Positions 8,883 through 18,149 of a DNA stretch of 64,000 nt are shown here, one piece after another. Origin of the DNA: Thauera aromatica_A (GTDB taxonomy: Bacteria; Pseudomonadota; Gammaproteobacteria; Burkholderiales; Rhodocyclaceae); contig NZ_JALLIK010000105.1 of the NCBI RefSeq assembly GCF_023093595.1, positions 62,001 to 126,000 on the forward strand, read 5' to 3'. Every line of letters begins with the position of its first letter. The first letter of the stretch is position 1. A program made the position numbers and the translations under genes. The notes beneath the pieces were generated by a model. The model had not been told where the DNA came from. It made no database searches and was given only the letters and a program-made list of their open reading frames with translations.

Positions 8883-10492
8883 ACGACCGCGCCCCAGTCG
8901 AACCGAAAGCCGTGTTCAACGAGTCCGGCCTCGAAGTGAAGCCGCTGTACACCCGGGCCGACGTCGACGCCAGCGGCGGCGAAGCGATGATCGGCGCCCC
9001 CGGCGAATACCCCTTCACCCGCGGCATCCACCGCCTGATGTACCGCAAGCAGCCGTGGACGATGCGCCAGTACGCCGGCTTCGGCAATCCGCGCGACACC
9101 AACCAGCGCTTCAAGTACCTGATCGCCAACGGCCAGACCGGGCTCAACGTCGCCTTCGACCTGCCCACCCAGATCGGCCTCGACTCGGACGACCCGCTCG
9201 CCGAGGGCGAGATCGGCCGCGTCGGCATGTCGATCGACACCTTGCGCGACTTCGAGCTCGCCTTCGACGGCATCGACCTCGACAAGATCACCGTGTCGAT
9301 GACGATCAACGGCGCCGCGGCGATCGCGATCGCGATGTACCTGGCGATGGCGGAAAAGCGCGGCTACGACGTCACCAAACTGCGCGGCACCGCGCAGAAC
9401 GACATCCTCAAGGAATTCATCGGCCGCGGCACTTGGATCTTCCCGGTCGAGCCCTCGATCCGGCTGGTCGGCGACACCATCGAGTATTGTGCCCGCCACG
9501 CTCCCAAGTACAGCCCGGTGTCGGTCTGCGGCTATCACATCCGCGAATCGGGCGCGACTCCGGCGCAGGAGATGGCCTACGCGTTCTGCATCGCCCGCGC
9601 CTACGCCGACGAGGCGATCCGCCGCGGCCTCCACGTCGACGAGTTTGCCGGCCGCCTGTCCTACAATTTCAACATCTTCGGCAACCTCTTCGAGCAGGTG
9701 GCGAAGTTCCGCGCCGGGCGCAGCCTGTGGGCCAAGATCATGAAGGAGGAATACAAGGCAGAGAGCCCGGGCTCGATGTGGCTGCGCATGATCGCCGCCG
9801 GCGGCGGTGGCGGGCTGACCTTCGAGCAGCCCGAGCTGAACATCGTGCGCGGCGCCTACTACGCCCTGATCAGCGCCCTGTCGGGCACCCAGACGATGGC
9901 GCTGTGCTCCTACGACGAGGCCTACACCATCCCCACCGAGTATTCGGCACGGATCTCGCTGCGCACCATGCAGATCCTGATCGAGGAGATGGGGCTGACC
10001 GAGACCGTCGACCCGCTCGGCGGCTCCTGGTACGTCGAGACGATGACCAACCAGATGCGCGCGAAGATGGAGGAAATCATCGCCGAGACCGATGCCGAAG
10101 GCGGCATCGTCAAGCTGATCTCGGAAGGGGCGATCCAGGCCAAGGTCTCCGCCCAGGCCTACCGGATGCAGCAGAACATCGAGTCGGGCGCCTTCCCCAA
10201 GGTCGGCGTCAACTGCTACCGCAACGAGCACGAGGACGAGCACCCGGTCGAATTCCACCCCTACAACGAAGACGACGCCCGCGCCCAGATCGCCAGCCTG
10301 GCCCAGGTCCGCGCCGAGCGCGACGCCGACGCGGTGGCGCGCGCGCTCGCCCGCGTCGGCGCCGATGCCCGCGACGGTGCCAACGTGATGCCGGCGATCG
10401 TCGACGCGGTCAAGGCCTATGCCAGCGTCGGCGAGATCACCCGCGAGCTGGTGAAGGTCTTCGGCCGCTACCAGGAACCGATCCGCTTCTGA
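8879..10492 (+). CDS. iaaH: Methylmalonyl-CoA mutase-type large subunit, probable (2-aminophenyl)succinyl-CoA mutase
   Basis: This 537-residue TIM-barrel mutase subunit lacks the cobalamin domain, which is encoded separately upstream. Active-site landmarks are conserved: Y65 in R-Q-Y-A-G-F (the Tyr89 position of methylmalonyl-CoA mutase), R183 in K-E-F-I-G-R (the substrate-carboxylate Arg position), and H220 in C-G-Y-H. Keeping the Tyr, which is replaced by Ile in 2-hydroxyisobutyryl-CoA mutase, fits a branched dicarboxylic CoA substrate. The reaction proposed for this pathway is (2-aminophenyl)succinyl-CoA to (2-aminobenzyl)malonyl-CoA. Such mutases need a MeaB-type G-protein for reactivation; an unusual MeaB fusion lies at 20616-21752. 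Confidence 0.88.
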   Translation: MNDRAPVEPKAVFNESGLEVKPLYTRADVDASGGEAMIGAPGEYPFTRGIHRLMYRKQPWTMRQYAGFGNPRDTNQRFKYLIANGQTGLNVAFDLPTQIGLDSDDPLAEGEIGRVGMSIDTLRDFELAFDGIDLDKITVSMTINGAAAIAIAMYLAMAEKRGYDVTKLRGTAQNDILKEFIGRGTWIFPVEPSIRLVGDTIEYCARHAPKYSPVSVCGYHIRESGATPAQEMAYAFCIARAYADEAIRRGLHVDEFAGRLSYNFNIFGNLFEQVAKFRAGRSLWAKIMKEEYKAESPGSMWLRMIAAGGGGGLTFEQPELNIVRGAYYALISALSGTQTMALCSYDEAYTIPTEYSARISLRTMQILIEEMGLTETVDPLGGSWYVETMTNQMRAKMEEIIAETDAEGGIVKLISEGAIQAKVSAQAYRMQQNIESGAFPKVGVNCYRNEHEDEHPVEFHPYNEDDARAQIASLAQVRAERDADAVARALARVGADARDGANVMPAIVDAVKAYASVGEITRELVKVFGRYQEPIRF

Positions 10493-10501
10493 GGAAACCG
10501 C

Positions 10502-11354
10502 ATGAACACCATCGAACGCTATCTCGCGCCGACCTGCCTGGAAGAGGCGCTCGACTGCCTCCACCGACATGACGGCGTCACCATCCTCGCCGGCGGCACC
10601 GACCTGATGCCGCAGAGCCGGGCCGGACGCATCCGCATCCAGCCCACCCTGCTCAACATCCGCCGCATTCCCGAACTGCAGGGCATCGCCCTCGAGGATG
10701 GCGCGATCCGCATCGGCGCGCTCACCACCATCACCGAGCTGCTCGCCAGCGCGCTGGTGCGCACCCGCCTGCCGGCGCTGGCCGAAGCCTGTGACCGCTT
10801 CGCCAGCGACCAGATCCGCAACGCCGGCACGATCGGCGGCAACATCAGCAACGCTTCGCCGGCCGGCGACACCCTGGTGCCGCTGCTCGCCCTCGACGCC
10901 GAAGTCGAGCTCGCGGCCAAGCCCAACGGCCACATCGCCCGCCGCCGGCTGCCGATCGCCGACTACTTCACCGGCCCCGGCCGGACCCGGCGCGAACCTC
11001 ACGAACTGCTCGCCGGCGTGCGCATCCCGCTCCCCGCACCGGGCCGGGTGGCGCACTTCTTCAAGTTCGGCACCCGCCCCGCGCTCGACATCTCGACGAT
11101 CTCGATCGCGATCGCCGGCACCCTCATCGACGGCGCCCTCGGCGACGTGCGCATCGCCTTCGGTGCGGTCGCCCCCACCCCGGTCCGCGCCCGCCGCACC
11201 GAGGCCGTGCTCGAAGGCCGCCCCCTGACCCCGGCGACGATCGCGGGCGCCGCCGCCGTGGCGCGCGACGAGGTCGACCCGATCGACGACGTCCGCGCCA
11301 GCGCCTGGTACCGCAAGGAACTGATCCACAACATGACCAAGAGGATGCTCGACC

Positions 11355-11371
<17 letters not shown>
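10502..11371 (+). CDS. FAD-binding medium subunit of molybdenum hydroxylase
   Basis: This 289-residue protein has the FAD-binding PCMH/CoxM fold: I-L-A-G-G-T-D-L near residues 30-37 and T-I-G-G-N-I-S-N-A-S-P-A-G-D near residues 113-126. It passes electrons from the 2Fe-2S subunit to the acceptor. It is the first of three genes (FAD, FeS, Mo) for a xanthine dehydrogenase-family enzyme that in this pathway hydroxylates C2 of indoleacetate to 2-oxoindoleacetate, the oxygen coming from water. GAGGAAACC precedes the ATG, and the gene overlaps the next by 17 bp. By alphabetical order it would be iaaI, but I do not recall that assignment firmly. Confidence 0.88.
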
Positions 11372-11837
<466 letters not shown>

Positions 11838-11850
11838 GGGGAGGCGAACG

Positions 11851-14235
11851 ATGAACATCGCAGCACATCCGCAGCAGATCGAGCGCGACACCCTGATCGG
11901 CAAGCGCATCCAGAAGAAGGACGCGCCCGAAAAGGCGAGCGGCAAGACGCGCTACCTCCACGACCTCAACCTGCCCGGCCAGCTCTACGCCAGGATCCTG
12001 CGCTCGGCCCGCGTCCATGCCCGCATCCTGAGCATCGACACCTCCGCGGCGCGCGCCCTGCCCGGGGTGCACGCGGTGATCACCGCCGCCGACGTCCCCG
12101 ACCAGCGCCCGATCGGCGTCGCCCGCGACCACCTGCCGCTGAAGGGCGACCGGGTGCGCAGCCAGCGCGACGAGATCGCCGCGGTCGCCGCCGACAGCGA
12201 GGAGATCGCCGAGCAGGCGCTGCGCCTGATCCGGGTCGAATACGAAGACCTGCCGGTGCTCGCCGACCCCGCCGCCGCGGTCGCCCCCGGCGCGGTGCAG
12301 ATCCACCCGCCGCGGCTCGCCGCCGACGGCAGCGTCCTCGAGCCCGGGCGCGCGGGCAACGTCGCGATGCGCTTCGACTACGGCCACGGCGACATCGCCC
12401 AGGGCGAGGCCGAATCGGACGTGATCCTCGAGGACACCTTCAGCCTGCACTACGTCACCCACTGCTGCCTGGGGGTGTCGGGGATCATCGCCGAGTTCGA
12501 CGCCTCGGGTAACCTGCTGATGTACTCCAACACCCAGGTGCCCTTCCTGCACAAGCGCGAGTTCGCCGAGTACCTGAACATGGACCCGGCGCGCATCCGC
12601 ATCATCCAGCCGCCGATCGGCGGCGGCTTCGGCTCCAAGCTCGACGTCTATCCGTTCGAAGTCATCTGCGTGTTCCTCGCCCGCACCGCCGGGCGCCCGG
12701 TGAAGCTGGTGTTCAGCCGCGAGGAAGAGTTCCTCGCCTCGCCCACCCGCCAGCCGGTGCTGCTCACCCTGCGCTCGGGCTGCAAAAAGGACGGCACCCT
12801 GACCTTCCGCCAGGTCCACACCCTGCACGACAACGGCGCCTACACCTCGTGGGGGGCGACCACGCCGTTCGTGATGATGCAGACCTTCTCCTCGCTGTAC
12901 CGGGTACCGCACTGCGACTACCACACCACCGCGGTGTATACCAACAACCCCTACGCCGGGTCGTTCCGTGGCTACGGCAACCTGCAGGCGACCTTCGCCA
13001 TCGAACAGCACATGGACATGCTCGCCGAGGCGATCGGCATGGACCCGCTCGCATTCCGGCTGCAGAACGCCCAGGAGGCGGGCGAGGTCACCGGCCAGGG
13101 CATGGTGTTCAAGAGCTGCGGCTTCAAGGACTGCCTCACCACCGCCGCCGCGCGCAGCGACTACCTGCGCAAGCACCGCGACAACCTCGCCGCACGCGAC
13201 GCCCCCGGCCCGCTCAAGCGCGGCATCGGCATCGCCTCGATGCTGCACGTCGGCGGCGGCGCCAAGATCTACCCCTCGGACGGCTGCGGCACCATCCTCA
13301 AGCTCGACGACTTCGCCAACGTCACCCTCATCACCGGCGCCTCCGAGATCGGCCAGGGCTCGGAAACGGTGCTCTCCCAGCTCGTCTGCGAGGAACTCGG
13401 CCTGCCCATCGCCGCGGTCACCGTGGTCAACAACGACACCGCGATCACGCCCTGGGACGTCGGCGTCCACGCCAGCCGCACCACCTTCATCGCCGGCAAC
13501 TCGGCGATCGGCGCCGCCCGCAAGGCGAAGGCCAAGATCCTCGCCGCCGCGGCGCAGAAGTTCGGCTGCGCGGCCGAGGAGCTCGACCTCTACGGCGGCC
13601 ACATCGTGCGCAACGACAGCGGCGAGGCCGTGGTCGAGCTCGCCCGCTTCATCCGCGGCCTGCACTTTTCCGAGCGCGCCGAGCTGATCATGACCACCCA
13701 CTACTACGAGCCCCCCAGCGTGCACCAGGACAAGGGCTACAAGGGCGACGTCTCCGCCGCCTACGCGTGGGCGACCCAGGTCGTCGAAGTCGAGGTCGAC
13801 ACCGACACCGGCATCGTCAGGATGACGAAAGTCACCGGCGCGCACGACGTCGGCCGGGTGCTGAACCGGCTCGGCATCGAGGGCCAGATCGAGGGCGGCG
13901 TGGTCATGGGCCAGGGCTACGCACTCACCGAGAACCTGATGATCGAAAACGGCGTCATGCGCAACCCGAACTTCCGCGACTACAAGCTGGTGACCGCGCC
14001 GGAAATTCCCGAGATGGACATTTCCTTCATCGAGTCGATGGACGGCGAAGGTCCGCAGGGCGCGAAGGGAGTCGGCGAGGCGCCCTCGATCTGCATCGCC
14101 GCGGCCGCCGCCAACGCGATCTACAACGCCACCGGCACCCGCCTCTTCGCCCTGCCGTTCACGCCCGAGGCCGTGTATGCCGCGCTCCACGGCCGCGCCG
14201 AGAAACCGTACTGGAAACCGTGGAAGCCGGAATGA
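11851..14235 (+). CDS. Molybdenum-cofactor large subunit, predicted indoleacetate 2-hydroxylase
   Basis: This 794-residue CoxL/XdhB-type subunit binds the molybdopterin dinucleotide. It has an N-terminal a/b-hammerhead domain, the G-G-G-F-G-S-K loop, the S-F-R-G-Y-G segment near the middle, the G-Q-G-S-E-T cofactor loop and the catalytic Glu in K-G-V-G-E (about E743). The ATG at 11851 is chosen because GGGGAGG precedes it; an in-frame start nine codons upstream is less likely. The stop overlaps the CoA-transferase start. In the iaa pathway this enzyme forms 2-oxoindoleacetate independently of O2. Whether it acts on free indoleacetate or its CoA ester cannot be told from sequence. Maturation factors are encoded at 18146-21752. 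Confidence 0.88.
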   Translation: MNIAAHPQQIERDTLIGKRIQKKDAPEKASGKTRYLHDLNLPGQLYARILRSARVHARILSIDTSAARALPGVHAVITAADVPDQRPIGVARDHLPLKGDRVRSQRDEIAAVAADSEEIAEQALRLIRVEYEDLPVLADPAAAVAPGAVQIHPPRLAADGSVLEPGRAGNVAMRFDYGHGDIAQGEAESDVILEDTFSLHYVTHCCLGVSGIIAEFDASGNLLMYSNTQVPFLHKREFAEYLNMDPARIRIIQPPIGGGFGSKLDVYPFEVICVFLARTAGRPVKLVFSREEEFLASPTRQPVLLTLRSGCKKDGTLTFRQVHTLHDNGAYTSWGATTPFVMMQTFSSLYRVPHCDYHTTAVYTNNPYAGSFRGYGNLQATFAIEQHMDMLAEAIGMDPLAFRLQNAQEAGEVTGQGMVFKSCGFKDCLTTAAARSDYLRKHRDNLAARDAPGPLKRGIGIASMLHVGGGAKIYPSDGCGTILKLDDFANVTLITGASEIGQGSETVLSQLVCEELGLPIAAVTVVNNDTAITPWDVGVHASRTTFIAGNSAIGAARKAKAKILAAAAQKFGCAAEELDLYGGHIVRNDSGEAVVELARFIRGLHFSERAELIMTTHYYEPPSVHQDKGYKGDVSAAYAWATQVVEVEVDTDTGIVRMTKVTGAHDVGRVLNRLGIEGQIEGGVVMGQGYALTENLMIENGVMRNPNFRDYKLVTAPEIPEMDISFIESMDGEGPQGAKGVGEAPSICIAAAAANAIYNATGTRLFALPFTPEAVYAALHGRAEKPYWKPWKPE

Positions 14236-15422
14236 AGAAACGCACCATTCTCTCCATGGAGCAGGCGCTGTCGATGCCCTACGCCACGCTGCGCTTCGCC
14301 CAGCTCGGCTGGCGGGTGATCCGCATCGAATCGACCCCGGCCGGCGACGGCCTGCCGGGCGATCCGAACCGCTACATCGGCGGCAAGGTGCTCGACGACG
14401 ACCGCCGCAGCTACTTCATCGCCCCCAACGTCGGCAAGGAAGCGATCGCCCTCAACCTCAAGGACCCGCAGGGCCAGGCCCTGCTGCGCCGGATCATCCA
14501 GGCCCTCGACGTGGACGTGTTCTGCTGCAACACCGTACCGCGGCGCTACGCCCAGCTGGGCATCGACTACGACACCTTGCGCGCGGCCAAGCCCGACCTG
14601 ATCTGGGCCGGGATCTCGGCGCTGGGGCCGGACTACCCGGACGCCCCCGGCTACGACCCGGTGCTGCAGGCGATGGCCGGCTACATGGAGCTGACCGGTG
14701 ACGCCGCCGGGCCGCCGACGCTGGCCGGCGTGCCGCTGATCGACCTCAAGGCGGGCGACGAGGTCTACGCCAACGTGATGCTGGCGCTGCTCGAGCGTGC
14801 CGAGAGCGGACAGGGCCGGCGCATCGACGTGTCGATGCTGCAGGCCGCGACGTCCTGGCTGATCACGACCCTGCCCCTGCTCGACTTCGACTGCGACCCG
14901 GGGGAAATCACCCGCTGCGGCAACGAGCACCGCAAGTTCATTCCGACCAACGTCTATCCGACCGCCGACGGCTTCATCTACGTTGCGATCGGCAGCGACG
15001 TGCAGTGGAAGCGGCTCACCGAACTATCCCGCTTCGCCTCGATCGCCACGCCGGAGCGCGCCACCAACGAGGGCCGCCACCGCGAGCGCGAGGCCATCCA
15101 CCACGACCTCGCGGCGGTGACGCGGCGCTACCCCACGACCGAACTGACCGCCGATTTCCGCACCGCCACCATTCCGCACGCGCCCATCCACGACATCCCC
15201 GCGGTACGCGACATGGAAGCGGTGCACCGGCGCCTGACCACCACCACCTTCCCCGACGGACGGACGATCCACATGCAGCCGATGGCGGTGGATCTGCCCG
15301 AAGCGCGGACGGCGCTGAACCCGCCGCCGCGCTACGGCCAGGACACGCTGCGCGTCCTGCGCGAGGCCGGGGTGGAGGACGCGGCCTGCGAAACCTTGCG
15401 CGCCCAGGGCGTGATCGCCTGA
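14232..15422 (+). CDS. iaaL: Class III (CaiB/BaiF) CoA-transferase, probable phenylsuccinyl-CoA transferase
   Basis: This 396-residue class III CoA-transferase has the family's interlocked-ring pattern, with catalytic Asp171 in P-L-I-D-L-K-A-G (the Asp169 position of formyl-CoA transferase) and G-R-R-I-D-V-S-M-L-Q after it. In the indoleacetate pathway IaaL moves CoA onto (2-aminophenyl)succinate, the product of ring opening, to give the mutase substrate. The N-terminus is short and unusual: it begins with a basic M-K-K-R stretch instead of the usual P-L-x-G-I-R-V-L-D-L. The start overlaps the Mo-subunit stop as ATGA. The CoA donor is not evident; succinyl-CoA or indoleacetyl-CoA are candidates. 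Confidence 0.87.
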   Translation: MKKRTILSMEQALSMPYATLRFAQLGWRVIRIESTPAGDGLPGDPNRYIGGKVLDDDRRSYFIAPNVGKEAIALNLKDPQGQALLRRIIQALDVDVFCCNTVPRRYAQLGIDYDTLRAAKPDLIWAGISALGPDYPDAPGYDPVLQAMAGYMELTGDAAGPPTLAGVPLIDLKAGDEVYANVMLALLERAESGQGRRIDVSMLQAATSWLITTLPLLDFDCDPGEITRCGNEHRKFIPTNVYPTADGFIYVAIGSDVQWKRLTELSRFASIATPERATNEGRHREREAIHHDLAAVTRRYPTTELTADFRTATIPHAPIHDIPAVRDMEAVHRRLTTTTFPDGRTIHMQPMAVDLPEARTALNPPPRYGQDTLRVLREAGVEDAACETLRAQGVIA

Positions 15423-15484
15423 GCCGGCGCGGACACCGAGCAGCACAGCAACACCATCAGCATCCTGACCAAAGGAGGAGAGCA

Positions 15485-16639
15485 ATGATGAAAACAGGCA
15501 AGTTTCTGCTCGCGCTCGCAGGCGCGGCGCTGTTCGCCGCGATGCCGGTGCAGGCGCAGGTGAAGATCGGTGTGATCGGTTCCGCGACCGGACCGACCGC
15601 CTTCGTCGGCATTCCACAACGCAACACCATTCCGCTGCTCCCCGACAAGGTCGGCGACACCCGCATCGAATACATCTTCCTCGACGACGGCAGCGATCCG
15701 ACCGCCAGCGTCAAGGCCGCCCAGCAGCTGATCAGCGAGAAACGCGTCGACGCCCTGATCGGGCCTTCCGGTTCGCCCAACGCGATGGGCGTGCTGTCGT
15801 TCATGGCCGAAGCCGAAACGCCGATGCTGGCCCCGGTGGGCACCGCCGCGGTGGTGCTGCCGATGGACGACAAGAAGCGCTGGGTGTTCAAGACCCACCC
15901 CAACGACGGCGTGATCGCGCGCCGGCTGATCGCGGCGATGCAGGCGCGCAAGGTCGGCACGGTGGGCTTCATCGGCCTCAACGACCCCTACGGCGAGAAC
16001 TGGTACAACACCTTCGCCGAGCAGGCGCAGGCGGCCAACATCCGCATCGTCGCCAGCGAGCGCTACGGCCGCCAGGACACCAGCGTCACCGGCCAGGTCG
16101 CCAAGCTGATCGCCGCCCGCCCCGACGTCGTGCTCGTCGCCGGAATCGCCGCCGCGGCGGCGCTGCCCCACCTCCAGCTGATCGAGGCCGGCTTCAAGGG
16201 CGAGATCTACCACACTCACGGCTCGGCTTCGGGCGCCTTCATCCAGATCGGCGGCAAGGCGGTCGAAGGCGCGCTGGTCGTCGGCCCGATGCTGCTCGTC
16301 ATCGACGAGATCGCCGACGACGTCCCGACGCGCGCCCTCGCCCACGAGTACGTCAGCCGCTACGAGCAGATGCACCAGCAGCGCCCGCCGATCTTCGGCG
16401 CCGGCGTCTATGACGCGGGCCTGCTGCTGGCGAACGCCCTGCCGCAGGCGCTCGAACGCGCGCAGCCGGGCACCCGGGAGTTCCGCAGCGCGCTGCGCGA
16501 CGCCCTCGAGCGCACCTCCGGAATGCGCGCTTCGCAAGGAGTGATCGACATGAGCGCGGCCGACCACTCCGGCTTCGACGACCGCGGCCAGGTGCTGATG
16601 ACGGTGCGCGACAAGCGCTTCGTCCTCGTGCGCGACTAA
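15485..16639 (+). CDS. Periplasmic branched-chain-amino-acid-type binding protein
   Basis: This 384-residue protein has a Sec signal peptide (M-M-K-T then a hydrophobic run ending at A-Q-A about residue 21) and the LivJ/Peripla_BP_6 fold beginning V-K-I-G-V-I-G-S-A-T-G. Such proteins capture aromatic acids or branched amino acids for ABC import, so it may bind indoleacetate or a related auxin. No permease or ATPase genes follow; it must use a transporter encoded elsewhere or act as a sensor. A strong AAAGGAGGAG precedes the ATG, and a GC-rich hairpin about 30 bp past the stop closes the operon. Confidence 0.85.
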   Translation: MMKTGKFLLALAGAALFAAMPVQAQVKIGVIGSATGPTAFVGIPQRNTIPLLPDKVGDTRIEYIFLDDGSDPTASVKAAQQLISEKRVDALIGPSGSPNAMGVLSFMAEAETPMLAPVGTAAVVLPMDDKKRWVFKTHPNDGVIARRLIAAMQARKVGTVGFIGLNDPYGENWYNTFAEQAQAANIRIVASERYGRQDTSVTGQVAKLIAARPDVVLVAGIAAAAALPHLQLIEAGFKGEIYHTHGSASGAFIQIGGKAVEGALVVGPMLLVIDEIADDVPTRALAHEYVSRYEQMHQQRPPIFGAGVYDAGLLLANALPQALERAQPGTREFRSALRDALERTSGMRASQGVIDMSAADHSGFDDRGQVLMTVRDKRFVLVRD

Positions 16640-16665
16640 GCCTGCGTCTTCCACCCCGTCACGAC

Positions 16666-16700
16666 GGCGGCCGGGTGTCCGATCCGCGCATCCGGCCGCC
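16666..16700 (+). terminator. Hairpin closing the indoleacetate operon
   Basis: GGCGGCCGG at 16666-16674 pairs perfectly with CCGGCCGCC at 16692-16700. No T-run follows, so termination may be weak or factor-assisted. The remaining intergenic sequence to 16925 shows no other clear element. Confidence 0.5.
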
Positions 16701-16925
16701 GCACCCGGCGACCGCCCCTCCCGCTTGCCCGATCACGGGCCGCGAGCGCAGCGGGCCGTCCCCCGCCCACCGCTCCGCACCTCACGCCACAAGCCACTCG
16801 ACCCACAGCACATCGCGCCGATTCACGGTACATTGACGGCCGCGCCGTGCACGCCGGTCCGCCCGGCGCCGCCCGCCCCCCGGCAGCGCCTGCCGCCCTG
16901 CCTCGATCGACCGTGCACCTCGACG

Positions 16926-18149
16926 ATGCCACGACACCAGACTCCCTTTTTCGCCGCCGCCCTGTGGGCGAGCCCCTTCCGCCCCTTCTTCCTCCTCGCC
17001 CTCGCCTACGGCCCGCTGCTGATCGCCGCGTGGCTCGCCACCCTGCACGGCCTGTGGCCGCCCACCGCGCTGCCGGCCGGGCTGTGGCACGGCCACGAGA
17101 TGATCTTCGGCTTCGCGATGGCGGTGATCGTCGGCATCGCCCTCACCGCCCTGCCGGGCTGGGCCGGCACGCCCGAGATCCACGGCCGCCGGCTGGCGGT
17201 GCTGGTCGTCCTCTGGCTCGCCGGGCGGGCCGCCTTCCACCTCGCCCCGCAGCTTCCGGCACACCTCCCGGCGGTCATCGACAACCTGCTGCTGCCGGTG
17301 CTGATCGCCTTCCTCGCCCCCCAGCTGCTGCGCGCGGCGAACCCTCTGTACCTGCTCCTGCTGCCCATCCTCGGGGCGCTGTGGGCGGCCAACATCGCCT
17401 TCTACGCCGGCCACTCCGGCGCCGACCCCGCGCGCGCGGCGAGCGCGCTGCACGCCGCGCTCTACGCGATCATCGTGCTCTTCGTCCTCAAGGGCGGCGT
17501 CCTGACCCAGGTGTTCACCGGCAACGCGCTGCGCGCCCGCGGCCGCGGCACCCAGGCGAGCTTCCGGCGCGGGCTGGAAACGGTCGCCACCGCCGCCGTC
17601 GTCGCCCTCGCGATCGCCGACCTGGGCGGTGCCCCGCGCGCGCTCAGCGGCGGACTGGCGCTCTTCTGCGCCCTCGTCCACGCCTGGCGCACGGCGCGCT
17701 GGCAAGGCTGGCGGGTGATCGACGAGCCGCTGGTGCTGCTGATGCAGTTCGGCTTCCTGTGGCTGATCCTCGCCTTCGCGCTGAAAGCGGCGGCCGATCT
17801 CGGCGGGATCGTCCCCGCCAACACCTGGATCCATGCGTTTACCGTCGGCGCGCTGGGGATGATGATGCTGAGCCTGATGACCCGCGTCGGGCTGCGCCAC
17901 ACCGGCCGTCCGCTGGCCCTGCCCGCCAGCCTGGGGGCCGCCGCGCTGCTGATGCTGGCGGCCGCGCTGCTGCGCCAAGCGGTCGAGGTGGCCGGCCTCG
18001 GCCTGCGCCCGGTCACGCTCGCCGCCCTGCTGTGGGGGGCCGCCATCCTCGTGCCCTTGTGCCGTTTCGGGCCGCTGCTGCTGCGCCCCAGCCTGCCGCG
18101 GGCAGCGCCGCGCGCCGACCCGGCGGCGCGCCCGCCCTCCGGAGGCTAG
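16926..18149 (+). CDS. nnrS: NnrS-family haem/copper membrane protein
   Basis: This 407-residue integral membrane protein has about twelve hydrophobic helices and the NnrS signatures S-P-F-R-P-F-F-L near the N-terminus and W-H-G-H-E-M-I-F-G-F soon after. NnrS proteins are linked to nitric-oxide stress and denitrification and bind haem and copper in characterised cases; the exact role is unsettled. No convincing FNR/DNR box is visible upstream. It converges on the molybdopterin-binding gene with overlapping stop codons (18146-18149). The start is the ATG at 16926, just before the first helix; no good ribosome site is visible. Its presence supports a denitrifying host. Confidence 0.87.
   Translation: MPRHQTPFFAAALWASPFRPFFLLALAYGPLLIAAWLATLHGLWPPTALPAGLWHGHEMIFGFAMAVIVGIALTALPGWAGTPEIHGRRLAVLVVLWLAGRAAFHLAPQLPAHLPAVIDNLLLPVLIAFLAPQLLRAANPLYLLLLPILGALWAANIAFYAGHSGADPARAASALHAALYAIIVLFVLKGGVLTQVFTGNALRARGRGTQASFRRGLETVATAAVVALAIADLGGAPRALSGGLALFCALVHAWRTARWQGWRVIDEPLVLLMQFGFLWLILAFALKAAADLGGIVPANTWIHAFTVGALGMMMLSLMTRVGLRHTGRPLALPASLGAAALLMLAAALLRQAVEVAGLGLRPVTLAALLWGAAILVPLCRFGPLLLRPSLPRAAPRADPAARPPSGG

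Noticed and set aside
8466..10492. 2-hydroxyisobutyryl-CoA mutase
   Set aside because: That enzyme has Ile in the R-Q-x-A-G-F motif; here Tyr65 is kept, as in mutases acting on dicarboxylic CoA esters.
12935..12942. Further GTATAC sites as operators (also near 61310)
   Set aside because: They lie inside coding sequence and lack the adjacent GTATC block and inverted repeat.
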